Of a DNA stretch of 64,000 nt, positions 26,017 through 36,861 are shown one piece after another; position 1 is the stretch's first letter; the number at the start of each line of letters is the position of its first letter. This stretch comes from JAKAVN01 sp035295545. GTDB taxonomy: Bacteria; Desulfobacterota; Binatia; Binatales; Binataceae. The notes beneath the pieces were generated by a model, which made no database searches, was not told where the DNA came from, and saw nothing but the letters and a program-made list of their open reading frames with translations. A program made the position numbers and the translations under genes. The stretch spans positions 186,001-250,000 of the forward strand of contig DATGIT010000002.1 in NCBI GenBank assembly GCA_035295545.1. Direction: 5' to 3'.

Positions 26017-27349
26017 GCCATCGCCGCCCGCGCGCGAGGGCGGCGCGCGATGGCGCCGCGCCTTCGCCATGTACAGCGAGCCGCGGGTGCTGCTTATCCT
26101 GCCGCTTGGCTTCGCCAGCGGACTCCCGCTGCTGCTCACATTTTCAACCCTGTCGGCGTGGCTCGCGACCGCGGGCGTGCGCCGGGCGGCGATCGGCGCG
26201 TTCGCTCTGGCGGGAACGCCCTATGCGTTCAAATTCGTGTGGTCGCCGCTTATCGATTGGCTGCCGCCGCCGCTGCCGCTCGGGCGCCGCCGCGGATGGG
26301 GCGTCACCATACAGCTTGCATTGATCGCGGCGATGCTGGCGCTGGGTTCGTGCGATCCGCGGAGCCACCTCGCGCGCATGGGCGCGCTCGCGGTGCTGGT
26401 CGCGTTTCTTTCAGCCAGCCAGGACATTGTGATCGACGCCTGGCGAGTCGAAATCCTCGCGCCCGAGCAGCAGGGGCCCGGCGCAGGCATGATCCAGACC
26501 GGCTACCGCATCGCGATGCTGGTTTCGGGCGCGGGCGCCCTGATGATCGCGGCGCGCGCGGGATGGTTTGCCGCATACGCGGCGATGGCCGCGCTGCTCG
26601 CGCTGTCGATGCTGGTGTTTCTGCTGGGCCCGGAGCCGACGCGGCCGGACCGACTTGCCGAAAGCGCGCCGAGCGGCGGATGGAGCGCGTTTCATGAATG
26701 GCTTGCGACGGCGGTGGTCGGCCCGTTTGACGACTTCATGCGCCGGCCACGATGGCTTGCGATTCTGATCTTCGTGCTCGGTTACAAGCTCGGCGAAGCC
26801 ATGGCGGGAGTGATGGCGATGCCGCTTTACGTGGCGCTCGGCTTTTCGCTGACGGAGATCGCCGCGGTGTCGAAGGTGGTGGGCTTCATCGCCACCGTGA
26901 TCGGCGCCCTGGTCGGCGGAGTGGTCAGCGCGCGGTTTGGCATCGTGCGCGCGCTGCTGCTCTGCGGTCTGCTGCAATCGGCCGGCAACCTGTTCTATGT
27001 GCTGCAGGCGCTCGGCGGTCACCGCCTGGAATATCTTGCGTTGTGCGTGGCAGCGGAGAACCTCACGGGCGCGATGGCGGGCGCGGCGCTCGTCGCGTAT
27101 CTTTCGGAACTGTGTTCGCCGGCTTTTACCGCAACGCAGTACGCACTGCTGTCGTCGCTGGCCGCCGTCGGCCGCACGCTGTTTGCGTCCTCCGGCGGCC
27201 TGCTCGCGGAGCGGCTCGGATGGGTGTCATTCTTCCTGGCCACAACCGTGATAACGCTGCCCGCGCTCGCGCTGCTGATATGGATAGCCAGTGCGGGCGG
27301 CGGCCGGTCGAGCCGCGCTACGGGCACTCCCATCTCGGCGGCGACTTGA
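25997..27349 (+). CDS. AmpG-like major facilitator transporter
   Basis: 450 residues with about 12 hydrophobic segments. The first helix pair FASGLPLLLTFSTLSAWLA and the later SQDIVIDAWRVEIL are hallmarks of the AmpG muropeptide permease family, which imports anhydromuropeptides during wall recycling in enterobacteria; distant members carry other solutes. The start at 25997 overlaps the preceding gene by 20 bases; an alternative ATG at 26069 lies just before the first helix. No ampD or ampC is nearby, so the substrate is uncertain. rmlD follows about 100 bases downstream. Confidence 0.82.
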   Translation: MRPISAEPSPPAREGGARWRRAFAMYSEPRVLLILPLGFASGLPLLLTFSTLSAWLATAGVRRAAIGAFALAGTPYAFKFVWSPLIDWLPPPLPLGRRRGWGVTIQLALIAAMLALGSCDPRSHLARMGALAVLVAFLSASQDIVIDAWRVEILAPEQQGPGAGMIQTGYRIAMLVSGAGALMIAARAGWFAAYAAMAALLALSMLVFLLGPEPTRPDRLAESAPSGGWSAFHEWLATAVVGPFDDFMRRPRWLAILIFVLGYKLGEAMAGVMAMPLYVALGFSLTEIAAVSKVVGFIATVIGALVGGVVSARFGIVRALLLCGLLQSAGNLFYVLQALGGHRLEYLALCVAAENLTGAMAGAALVAYLSELCSPAFTATQYALLSSLAAVGRTLFASSGGLLAERLGWVSFFLATTVITLPALALLIWIASAGGGRSSRATGTPISAAT

Positions 27350-27451
27350 ACGTTCCCGTAGATGCGGGCGAGTTGAAGACGGGCACGAGGATTCTTACGA
27401 TCGGGACACGGCCCGGATTACCCGGGCTTTGCGCGGCGACAGGCGCTCAGG

Positions 27452-28276
27452 ATGAAGATTCTGATTTGCGGCGCGCGCGGGCAGCTCGGCCGCTCACTGG
27501 TCGAAGCTCTGCGAGCGCACGAGGTCCAGCCCCTCGCGCGTGAGCGGCTGGATATTACCCGCCTCGACCACGTCACGGAGGCGCTCGAGGCCCTTGCCCC
27601 GCACCTGGTGATTAACGCCGCCGCATATAACGACGTGGACGCGGCCGAGAGTGCAACGGTCGACGCCTACCGGGTCAACGCGGTCGGGCCGCGGAATCTT
27701 GCGCTGGCGACGGCGCGCGCAGGCATCGCGCTGGTTCATGTTTCAACCGATTACGTCTTCGACGGTTCGTCCGCGCGTCCGTATCACGAATACGACGTGC
27801 CGGGTCCGCAGTCGGTGTACGGGCACAGCAAGCTTGCCGGCGAGAAGGCGGTCAGGGAGCTAAACCCTCGCCATTATCTGGTGCGTACGGCATGGTTGTT
27901 CCACCCGCTGGGACGGAACTTCCTTAACCTGATGCGCTCGCTTGCCGATCGTCCCGAGCTCAGAGCGGTAAATGATCAGACCGGCTCGCCGACCTACGCT
28001 CCTCATCTGGCCGAGGCGATCGCGCGGCTCATCCAGACCGACGCCTACGGCACTTATCATCTGGCCGGACAAGGCGGCGCCACGCGCTACGAGATGGCGC
28101 GTCTGATGTTTTCATTGCTCGGGATCAACGTACGGCTGCTGCCGGTCTCACAGGCCGAATTTCCCGCTGCCGCCGTACGGCCGAGATACAGCGTCATCGT
28201 CAGCATCCAGGAGCCGCGAATCGAGCTTCCCTCCTGGCAGGAAGAAATCGGCAGCTTCGTCCGCGCTTTCGGCTGA
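27452..28276 (+). CDS. rmlD: dTDP-4-dehydrorhamnose reductase (RmlD/RfbD family)
   Basis: 274 residues. Extended SDR with GARGQLGRSL (nucleotide binding) at the N-terminus, NAAAYNDVDAAE, and the catalytic YGHSK motif following HVSTDYVFDG. The family reduces dTDP-4-keto-L-rhamnose to dTDP-L-rhamnose for O-antigen or other glycans. No rmlA, B or C is in the window. The ribosome site is weak. It may share the upstream acyl-CoA dehydrogenase transcript or have its own promoter in the 102-base gap. Confidence 0.88.
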   Translation: MKILICGARGQLGRSLVEALRAHEVQPLARERLDITRLDHVTEALEALAPHLVINAAAYNDVDAAESATVDAYRVNAVGPRNLALATARAGIALVHVSTDYVFDGSSARPYHEYDVPGPQSVYGHSKLAGEKAVRELNPRHYLVRTAWLFHPLGRNFLNLMRSLADRPELRAVNDQTGSPTYAPHLAEAIARLIQTDAYGTYHLAGQGGATRYEMARLMFSLLGINVRLLPVSQAEFPAAAVRPRYSVIVSIQEPRIELPSWQEEIGSFVRAFG

Positions 28277-28737
28277 CGCTTCGAGGCGAGAGCAGCCGCA
28301 GGACTCCAAGCGGCAGGTTCGCGGCGTTCCTGCGGTTACGCCGAGCATTCTGCGCTATTCACGCGTCTGCCCGACGCTCGATCGCAGTTTGCCAGCCTCG
28401 CGTGTTGAAACGCATAAGCCGCTGAGCAACGCTAAAGATTGAGGCGTGCTTAAGAGGTGTTCGCGGCGCGCGCCCGCTCGCCGACGACTTCGCCTCACCT
28501 ACCGCCTCCGCAGCTGAGTTGGATTGGACGGCCGTGCGAATGCCTGGTCGGCCGACCGGCCGGGTTTTCGTCGCGAGTCATTAGTTATTCACCCTTACCG
28601 ATGACAGGTTTACTTCCGTGAGTTCTCCGGATCCGAGGCTAGGGTTTCGACAAATTCTCCCATTCCATGCAAGCGCCCATCATCGACGTCGAACTCAGGC
28701 TCACGGGTTATGGCGCGTGCTCAGCCGCGGCAGCGGC
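28277..28737. other. Intergenic stretch with a short GC palindrome
   Basis: About 460 bases. The notable element is the perfect 12-bp palindrome at 28546-28557 (GGTCGGCCGACC), which overlaps a CGGCC/GGCCG stem followed by GGTTTT. An open frame starting with GTG at 28618 runs into the next gene, so part of this stretch may be coding. Otherwise nothing recognisable. Confidence 0.4.
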
Positions 28738-29322
28738 ATGGGCCAGGCTCGGGGCGTTCTGAAGGCGTGGATCCTGTGGGAGCGTTTCTCCAGGCGGCTA
28801 TGGCCGACGCGGCCCATACCGCACGCATCATATGAGATGCTCAGGTTCCGCCTGGTCCGTTACCGCGGCCCTGGGCTTGTGCTGCGAGACGGAACGGCCA
28901 TTCATGCCGGAGACATTATCGGTGAACTCCACTGCGACAATCCCGCGATGGCCGATCATATTCGACAGGGCAGAATCAATCACTATCGCGCCTGCCGGTG
29001 CGACCTGCGAAACCTCGCCAATTGGATTATCCAGTCGCGCGAAGCTCTGCCGATCAAGGCTTTCTACGGAGTCACGATGGTCTGGTGGGCCGCCGCCAGA
29101 CTGGGATTCGAGGTCCACGACCGACAGGGTATCGTACGCAACCGGTTCGACCGCATCTACATGGCCGGACTGCTGCTCGTGTACTCGAATGACCGCGCGA
29201 TCGCCGAGTGCCGCGGCAATACGCTGAGCGGGCGTCCTCGCGAAGTATGGCTCTCGCGCGCCGAGCTTGTCCGCCGCTACGGCGAAAAACCGTTGGAGGT
29301 GCAGTCCTCGCAAGCGGGCTGA
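28738..29322 (+). CDS. YkoP-like domain protein
   Basis: 194 residues from ATG 28738; a longer frame from GTG 28618 (234 residues) is possible, and neither start has a clear ribosome site. The core (VRYRGPGLVLRDGTAIHAGD, IGELHCDN, FYGVTMVWWAAARLGFEVHD, FDRIYMAGLLLVYSND) resembles the YkoP-type domain found alone or attached to polysaccharide deacetylases. The function of that domain is not established. Its position after rmlD makes a cell-surface glycan link plausible but unproven. Confidence 0.55.
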   Translation: MGQARGVLKAWILWERFSRRLWPTRPIPHASYEMLRFRLVRYRGPGLVLRDGTAIHAGDIIGELHCDNPAMADHIRQGRINHYRACRCDLRNLANWIIQSREALPIKAFYGVTMVWWAAARLGFEVHDRQGIVRNRFDRIYMAGLLLVYSNDRAIAECRGNTLSGRPREVWLSRAELVRRYGEKPLEVQSSQAG

Positions 29323-29662
29323 TCGCGGGTAGTCAGATACGGCGGGCGGTCATCGTCAGCTGGCTCGGCAGGCGCAGCGCGGGCAGCAGCCGATAGTAAA
29401 TGTCAACCGCTCTTTTGCAAACGCGGACGCGGGCGATCTTCGGTCTGCTCAAAGTCCGCCGGTGTCGCAGGGGTCGGGACAGACTCCGTCCCGACCGTTG
29501 CCTGCCCCGATCGATTACGCAACCCGTGCGTTACTCACAGGTCGCGTCCCATCGTAAGGTAACCTGCTTCACACCGCGTTGTCGGCGCGCCAGGCCCAAC
29601 GGCTACCGTGATGGAGCAACCTGTTCTCTGTTTTGCGAAATCTCCTTTTCCTGAACAATCGC
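29323..29662. other. Intergenic stretch between YkoP-like gene and katG
   Basis: 340 bases between two convergent genes. It contains a 9-bp hairpin (GGTCGGGAC, 29472-29480; GTCCCGACC, 29488-29496; 7-base loop) without a T run on either side. It might end transcription from either direction weakly. No gene is evident. Confidence 0.45.
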
Positions 29663-31876
<2,214 letters not shown>

Positions 31877-31900
31877 TGCTTGTCCTCCTGATATTGATTC

Positions 31901-31914
31901 AGAGGTTCACCTCT
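31901..31914 (-). promoter_or_regulatory. Palindromic candidate operator upstream of katG
   Basis: AGAGGTTCACCTCT has 6-base arms with a two-base centre. It lies 25-38 bases upstream of the katG start, inside the 93-base gap after the perR-like gene. It differs from the classic AT-rich PerR box, so binding by the adjacent regulator is a hypothesis. Confidence 0.4.
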
Positions 31915-31969
31915 CTGTTGGCTGTTTGGTGCCGGCCTTCACGTTTTTTTCGGGACTCATACACGGCTC

Positions 31970-32479
31970 TCAGGTTGCCATGGTGTAACGCTGTCCGTGC
32001 ATTCGCTTTTCAGCAGCCTGGCACCGTCTGCAGAGAGCATCGATTTCCAGCGAACAGCGCAGCAGCGCGAACTGTCCCAGGCTGGCGGTACCTTCGAGAA
32101 GCTTGTCAACCTGGGGTATCTCTATGTCCCTTACCCGTCTGCATCGGACGCAAACGACGTGATGATGAGGCTCCACGTTGCCGTCATAGCGCGCGACGTC
32201 GTGCAGCGGCGTTACCTTGCATGCCTCTCCCGCTGCGCAAAATTGCTCGAGAATGCGATGGACTGTAGCCAATGACACATGGGGATGCGTGCGACGCACC
32301 GCCGCACATATCTCGTCGGCGCTCGGATGGCTCTCCGAGGATAGCAAGGCTCGTACGACGGCGAGTCGCTGGGGGGTAACCGCTATACCCCGCTTATGAC
32401 ACCGCGCGACGAAGTCGCCGAGTCGTTGAGCTGAGTACCTCTCACGCCACCGTCGATCCACCAGCCGGAGTTCTCGCAT
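31970..32479 (-). CDS. perR: PerR-type Fur-family peroxide/metal regulator
   Basis: 169 residues. Winged helix in the first half (ITPQRLAVV-like AVTPQRLAVVRALLSS, HPSADEICAAV, VSLATVHRILEQF), then the metal domain. The regulatory-site residues fit PerR: His in ESHPSADE, Asp in RYDGN, HHH before VVCVRC, and Asp in VRDIEIP where true Fur usually has Glu. Structural zinc is likely held by CVRC and the C-terminal CRRC. PerR senses peroxide by iron-driven oxidation of histidines and represses katG-like genes; katG lies 93 bases downstream. A promoter-like TTGACA precedes the gene. Confidence 0.87.
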   Translation of the reverse strand: MRELRLVDRRWRERYSAQRLGDFVARCHKRGIAVTPQRLAVVRALLSSESHPSADEICAAVRRTHPHVSLATVHRILEQFCAAGEACKVTPLHDVARYDGNVEPHHHVVCVRCRRVRDIEIPQVDKLLEGTASLGQFALLRCSLEIDALCRRCQAAEKRMHGQRYTMAT

Positions 32480-32802
32480 ACACGCCCCCGTGGCCGACTC
32501 GTGACGCCGGGGGGAGGGAGAAGAGGGCTGACAGGTTGGACAATCTGCAGGCTCAGCCGGTACCCGCTCTCACCTGCAACCAGACGTCAGAGCCGATAGC
32601 ATATGGCGTAAAATTGTCAACCTTGAGGTGGTACGCTCAGGCTGCAACCTTGGGAAGCTGACCGCACTCCGCCGCCTGTTGTCACAATCGGAGAAGAGCA
32701 CGCGTTTGCTCTTCGCTGAGCAACCTCATGCTCGGATGCGAGATAGTAACGCGCAAAGTACGAAACCGCTGAGAAGGCTACGCGAAGCGTCGGTGTTTGG
32801 CA
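32480..32802. other. Intergenic region between perR and tRNA-Arg
   Basis: About 320 bases. It holds the candidate perR promoter near 32593-32620 and purine-rich leader sequence. I see no coding region. Confidence 0.5.
32593..32620 (-). promoter_or_regulatory. Candidate sigma-70 promoter for perR-katG
   Basis: On the minus strand a perfect -35 TTGACA (32620-32615) is followed after 16 bases by TATCGG (32598-32593), a weak -10. The palindrome ACCTCAAGGT overlaps the upstream edge of the -35 box (32620-32629), which could be an operator. The perR start is about 115 bases downstream. Confidence 0.35.
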
Positions 32803-32874
32803 TGCCCCGGCCGGGAGTCGAACCCGGACTTGAGGTTCCGGAGACCTCCGTGATGTCCTTTTCACTACCGGGGC
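32803..32874 (-). tRNA. tRNA-Arg (anticodon CCG)
   Basis: 72 bases fold into a full cloverleaf: acceptor GCCCCGG/CCGGGGC with discriminator A, T8-A9, D stem GTGA/TCAC with GG in the loop, anticodon stem GAGGT/ACCTC with loop CTCCGGA (anticodon CCG, reads CGG), a 4-base variable loop, and T stem CCGGG/CCCGG with loop TTCGACT. The 3' CCA is not encoded (TGCC follows), so it must be added by CCA-adding enzyme. Confidence 0.95.
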
Positions 32875-33080
32875 AGAACGGCTGACGGCGAACGCAAAAA
32901 GTATCGCAGCCGCGCCGTACTCACAAGTATCCGACGCTCACCGCCGCTCGCATGTCCGATGCGCTCACCGCTCGCAGCTTTCGAGCGAGCGCGCTTTTCG
33001 ATATCGTTCCGCCCTCGGCAAAGGACTCGTTGCGTGCTCGCCGTGGGCGGCACTCCGAGCCGGCGCGAGTGCGCACGCAG

Positions 33081-34292
33081 ATGAATCGGATTCCATGGCT
33101 TCAACTCGTCCTGCTCTGGCTCGCCGGAATCGACCTGCGGCTCACGATGCTCGCCGTTCCGCCGCTCATCCCGTTGATTCATCGCGATCTGCCGCTCGAC
33201 GAAACCGCGGTCGCCGCATTGCTTGGGTTGCCGGTGCTGTTGCTCGCCGCCGCGGCGACGCTCGGCTCGATGATCATCGCGCGCTCGGATGCGCGGCGCA
33301 CGGTGATCTTCGGCCTCGTTGCCCTCGGTATCAGTTCGGCGCTGCGCGGTGCCGGACCTTCCCTGGCGATCCTGTTCGCGATGACGCTGATGATGGGCGC
33401 GAGCGTCGCGGTGGTGCAGCCGGCGTTGCCGGCGCTGGTCTATCACTGGACACCGCGGCACATCGGCCTCGCGACCGCGGCTTACAGCAACGGGCTGCTC
33501 ATCGGCGAACTGATCGGCGCGGGCCTGACCACGCAGGTCGCGTTGCCGGTCGCGGGGAGCTGGGAGCGCGCGCTGGCGCTGTGGAGCGTCGTGCCGCTGC
33601 TCACGGCGCCGCTGCTGTGGGCTGTGACCCCGGCCCTGAAGCCCGACCGAAGCTCGCCGCGCTGGCTTCCTGATTTCCATCACGCGCGCACCTGGAGGCT
33701 CGGCTTTACGCACGGCGGTTCGAGCGTGGTCTACTTCGGCGCAAATGCGTTTCTCCCCGACTACCTGCATCATGCGGGCGCCGCGCGGCTGATCGGGCCG
33801 GCGCTTTTCTGGCTCAATGCTGCGCAGCTTCCGGCGTCGATCGCGGTGGCGCTGCGGCCGGGATGGTTCGTGGGACGTCGATGGCCGATCCAGGCGATGG
33901 CGTTTGTGGCGGTCGGCGGGCTCGCGCTGTTCTTCGTCCCGCTCGATTGGACGCGGCTGGCAGGCGCCGCGATGATGGGCTTCGCGGCCGCGTTTGGCTT
34001 CGTCCTGAACCTGGCGCTGCCGCCGCTGCTCGCCGAGACGCCGGCCGACGTTTATCGGATTTCCGCCGGCATGTTCACGATCGGATACGGGCTCGCCTTT
34101 GCGGTGCCGCTCGCGGGCGGCGCCGCATGGGACCGCACCGGATTCGCCGCCGCATCGCTGGCCCCGGTGGCATTCGGCGCCCTGTGCCTGTTGCTCGGGC
34201 CATGGGGATTGCGGCTCCGGTTCGACGCCTCGCAAACCGCTGAATCGATCGGGCGCCGCCGCGACAGCGCGCGGCTGCAGCAGGGAGAGTAG
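33081..34292 (+). CDS. Major facilitator transporter, CynX/NimT-like
   Basis: 403 residues from ATG 33081, chosen because it directly precedes the first membrane helix and gives the family's usual length; the frame opens earlier at 32952. About 12 hydrophobic segments are visible. The first loop (GIDLRLTMLAVPPLIPLIHRD) and RDLPLDETAVAALLGLPVL-type second helix match the cyanate/nitroimidazole-type MFS group. The substrate is not known. It stands alone between tRNA-Arg and the convergent inositol-phosphatase-like gene. Confidence 0.8.
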   Translation: MNRIPWLQLVLLWLAGIDLRLTMLAVPPLIPLIHRDLPLDETAVAALLGLPVLLLAAAATLGSMIIARSDARRTVIFGLVALGISSALRGAGPSLAILFAMTLMMGASVAVVQPALPALVYHWTPRHIGLATAAYSNGLLIGELIGAGLTTQVALPVAGSWERALALWSVVPLLTAPLLWAVTPALKPDRSSPRWLPDFHHARTWRLGFTHGGSSVVYFGANAFLPDYLHHAGAARLIGPALFWLNAAQLPASIAVALRPGWFVGRRWPIQAMAFVAVGGLALFFVPLDWTRLAGAAMMGFAAAFGFVLNLALPPLLAETPADVYRISAGMFTIGYGLAFAVPLAGGAAWDRTGFAAASLAPVAFGALCLLLGPWGLRLRFDASQTAESIGRRRDSARLQQGE

Positions 34293-34344
34293 CGGGACGG
34301 TTAGCCGAGACGGGTTTGGGCGCGGTCTCGGCGCGGCCGATGCG

Positions 34345-35199
34345 CTAGGGGGCGGGGCGGCCCTCCGCCTCGCGGCGCGCCGCTTCGGGCCACGCTTTGG
34401 CGATCGTCTCGCGCATGGCGCGATGCAGCCGCGGGCCGTTGCTCGCGAGGATGTTGCGGCCGTCGATGTCCAGCCTCGAGCCGTCCATGTTGCTGACGCG
34501 GCCGCCGGCCTCGCTCACGATCAGCGCGCCCGCCGCCACGTCCCACGGCCGCAGTCCGAACTCCCAGAAGGCGTCGACGCGCCCGCACGCCACGTAGCAC
34601 AGATCGAGCGCCGCCGACCCGGTGCGCCGCACGCCCTGCGTGCGCATCATGAAGGCCTCCCAGAAGGCGAGATAAAAATTGCGCCGCTCGCGCCGATCGT
34701 ACGGGAAACCGGTCGCCAGCAGCGCGCGATCGAGCGCCGGCGCCGCGCTCGTTCGAATCGGACGTCCGTTGAGCCGCGCACCGCGCCCGCGCCCCGCGAA
34801 AAACAGCTCGCGCTTGAGCGCGTCGAAGACCACCGCCAGTTCGACCCGGCCGCGGCGCTCGTACGCGATCGACACGCAGAATTGGGGGAAGCCGTGCGCG
34901 AAGTTGGTGGTCCCGTCCAGCGGGTCGACGATCCATCGATGCTCGCTGCGCTGCGCACTGGCGCCGCTCTCTTCGGCCAGGATCGCATGGTCGGGAAAAG
35001 CGCGGGCGAGCGCGCCGATGACGGCGCGCTCCGACTCGTGGTCGGCTTCGGTCACGAGATCGATCGCATTGCTCTTGCGCGTGACATTGATCCGGCTGAG
35101 GCGGCGCAGATGGACGCGTCCAGCGGCGCGCGCGGCGCTAAACGCAGTCTGCGCCAGCCGGTTGTGCGCGGGAGAAGATCGATTGGAGCGCGGCGGCAT
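34345..35199 (-). CDS. Inositol monophosphatase family protein
   Basis: 284 residues. The metal-binding motifs are intact: AEESG with Glu76/77, WIVDPLDGTTNF with Asp92 and Asp95 near 89-100, and RPWDVAAGALIVSEAGG with the third metal Asp. The family hydrolyses inositol phosphates, and in bacteria also histidinol phosphate, fructose-1,6-bisphosphate or PAP. It has no obvious partner: the upstream MFS gene is convergent and the upstream region is intergenic. Confidence 0.9.
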   Translation of the reverse strand: MPPRSNRSSPAHNRLAQTAFSAARAAGRVHLRRLSRINVTRKSNAIDLVTEADHESERAVIGALARAFPDHAILAEESGASAQRSEHRWIVDPLDGTTNFAHGFPQFCVSIAYERRGRVELAVVFDALKRELFFAGRGRGARLNGRPIRTSAAPALDRALLATGFPYDRRERRNFYLAFWEAFMMRTQGVRRTGSAALDLCYVACGRVDAFWEFGLRPWDVAAGALIVSEAGGRVSNMDGSRLDIDGRNILASNGPRLHRAMRETIAKAWPEAARREAEGRPAP

Positions 35200-35575
35200 C
35201 GCCGATGCACGTTATTCGAGCCGGACGCGCTTATCCAGCGAGCCGCACGAACGGTGCGCGCGTAAATTCACAGGCGAAAGCGCCGTGCAACGACGGGAGC
35301 CGGCGCAGTCGGTGCAGCGGCTGCTTTCGCCATTTTCGAAGCATTCTACGAATGCGCGAAAGACGTGCGGCAACCGCGCCGGAGCGATCAGGCGGCTGCC
35401 GATTGCGCCGATTCGGTCGGCGCAATCGAATCATATCCGTCACGGCGCGCTTTTCGCGCGCACCCGGTTATCTCGATCATCAGCGCCGCTTAATTGAGCG
35501 ATTTGGCACGCGCTTCGCTCTATCCCGGATATCGTCGCAACACGCGACAGGCTATTTCGCATCGGAGGTGTGATG
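35200..35575. other. Intergenic region with a strong hairpin
   Basis: About 375 bases between two divergent genes. The main element is a 12-bp perfect stem (35400-35411 with 35417-35428, arms around GATTGCGCCGA, loop TTCGG). A second, smaller GCGCGC stem with a TTTTC loop follows near 35443-35460. They are too far from any upstream plus-strand gene to be its terminator. No coding region is evident. Confidence 0.45.
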
Positions 35576-35896
35576 ATGAAAATTTCGAAAATTGCCGCGC
35601 TCGCGCTCTCGGCCGCGGTGCTCGGAGCCGCGCCTGGCGTCGCGCTGAGCCAGATACTGACTCACCACCCGCAGGCTGCGATCGAGGCCGGGTCGGGCAT
35701 GACCTCGTCCGCGGTCAATGGGCGGCTGGCTGACGTTGGCCGCCGACTCAACGAGGCGAAGCTGGCCAACTTCGCCCGGCCATTGCCGCAGGCGGAATAC
35801 GTCGAAGCGCAGCGCGAGGTTGCGCGCGGAGACTATCGCGCGGCCAGCGCCAATCTGGACCAGGTCGAGCAGCAGCTCGACAGCATTCCGAACTGA
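35576..35896 (+). CDS. Small secreted protein, unknown function
   Basis: 106 residues from ATG 35576 (ATG 35573 and GTG 35570 are alternatives); GGAGG at 35564-35568 gives best spacing to 35576. The N-terminus KISKIAALALSAAVLGAAPGVALSQ is a signal peptide. The mature part is a helical segment rich in Ala/Gln/Glu (EYVEAQREVARGDYRAASANLDQVEQQL), suggestive of a single TPR-like helix pair or coiled coil. No family recognised. Confidence 0.65.
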   Translation: MKISKIAALALSAAVLGAAPGVALSQILTHHPQAAIEAGSGMTSSAVNGRLADVGRRLNEAKLANFARPLPQAEYVEAQREVARGDYRAASANLDQVEQQLDSIPN

Positions 35897-36194
35897 ACTC
35901 GGCAGTCGCCAAGGGCGCATCCATCCGGCCAGCCGGGCGAGGCATCTTCAGATGCCTCGTCCGCGCTCGCGATTCGGCGGCGAACAATCTTTTCGCTGAC
36001 GAACGCCGGATGCATGCCAGTTGCGGAACTGCACGAAAAATAGTATCCGAAGCGCGGTAGGGCCATCGCTGATATCCTGTTCGTGTTCCTCGGCTTCGGC
36101 TCCGCTTCCACTTGTCACCTGCCTGGTGTGGCCTTCCGGGGCACCTCGTGGTTGAGGGCCGGCTTCAGTTCAAGCGGTTTTGGGGGTGGGGTGG
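35897..36194. other. Intergenic stretch
   Basis: About 300 bases between two small genes with no convincing frame or structured element. Confidence 0.4.
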
Positions 36195-36557
36195 ATGCGG
36201 AATGCCAGAGCCACGATTTTTCTACCGTTGTCTCAGGAAGACTGGCGCGATGCCGTGCGGTCTTTCGTCGCTAATGAAAAGCTCGAAATTTTCACTGCGG
36301 AAGTCTGTGTGACCGCTGGCGGCGATCGCGTGGTCGCAAAGGACCATTGGAGAAGCGGCGATCGCAGCGCTACCGACATCGCCGAGGGGATAACGGAATG
36401 GGTCGAACTGAGGAGAGACGCCGAAAGCGCCGAAAAACTCGAGGTCGCAATTTCAATCTGGGATGAGCAGTCCATCGATCCCCCGAGGCCGGATGAGGCC
36501 GGAGGGTCGGAAGTGAAACGGCAGTTCCTCAGGCGCGGCTTGCGGAAAATCGGCTGA
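36195..36557 (+). CDS. Hypothetical protein
   Basis: 120 residues from ATG 36195 (a GTG-rich upstream region gives GGGTGGGG nearby). The sequence starts MRNARATIFLPLSQEDWRDA and is acidic, with AEGITEWVELRRDAE and a charged C-terminus; it looks like a small soluble alpha/beta protein. No family recognised. A hairpin 38 bases after the stop supports a real transcription unit. Codon use is more AT-tolerant than in neighbouring metabolic genes. Confidence 0.45.
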   Translation: MRNARATIFLPLSQEDWRDAVRSFVANEKLEIFTAEVCVTAGGDRVVAKDHWRSGDRSATDIAEGITEWVELRRDAESAEKLEVAISIWDEQSIDPPRPDEAGGSEVKRQFLRRGLRKIG

Positions 36558-36861
36558 TATCTATTTTGCCATTGCGAATTGAGCGGCGCTGGCGAATCGA
36601 TGCCGTTATTTGCGGCATCGATTTCTAATCAACATACGTTTAACTGACCTTATTCAGCTTTACATATATCTATTTGCCCTATCCTCGTAGTTGCCGATAT
36701 CGCTCCGATCGTCGGCTTTAATGTATATTGTCTAGCCTCAGTATCAACGCGCTTCGCTCCGACCGTTAGGATACAAAAATGCTCCGATAGACTCTCATTC
36801 TCGACGGACCTCTTCAGTAATCACGAACAAGCGTGTAATCTTAGTGCAAAGGGGGGCCTGG
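36558..36861. other. AT-rich intergenic island
   Basis: About 300 bases of markedly lower GC than the rest of the window. It contains a hairpin at 36595-36623 and three copies of GCTCCGA at 36702, 36756 and 36781. It precedes two very small genes and may carry their promoter. Confidence 0.45.
36595..36623 (+). terminator. Hairpin after the hypothetical gene
   Basis: An 11-bp perfect stem (AATCGATGCCG, 36595-36605; CGGCATCGATT, 36613-36623) with a TTATTTG loop lies 38 bases after the stop. The following bases TCTAATC are AT-rich but not a clean T run. Confidence 0.45.

Noticed and set aside
32803..32875. tRNA with an 8-bp acceptor stem (selenocysteine-like)
   Set aside because: The extra pair breaks the T8-A9 positions, there is no long variable arm, and the anticodon is CCG; standard tRNA-Arg fits fully.
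32865..34235. Minus-strand open frame of over 450 codons opposite the MFS gene
   Set aside because: Strongly Arg/Gln/Gly-biased translation typical of antisense frames, and the plus strand encodes a clear transporter.
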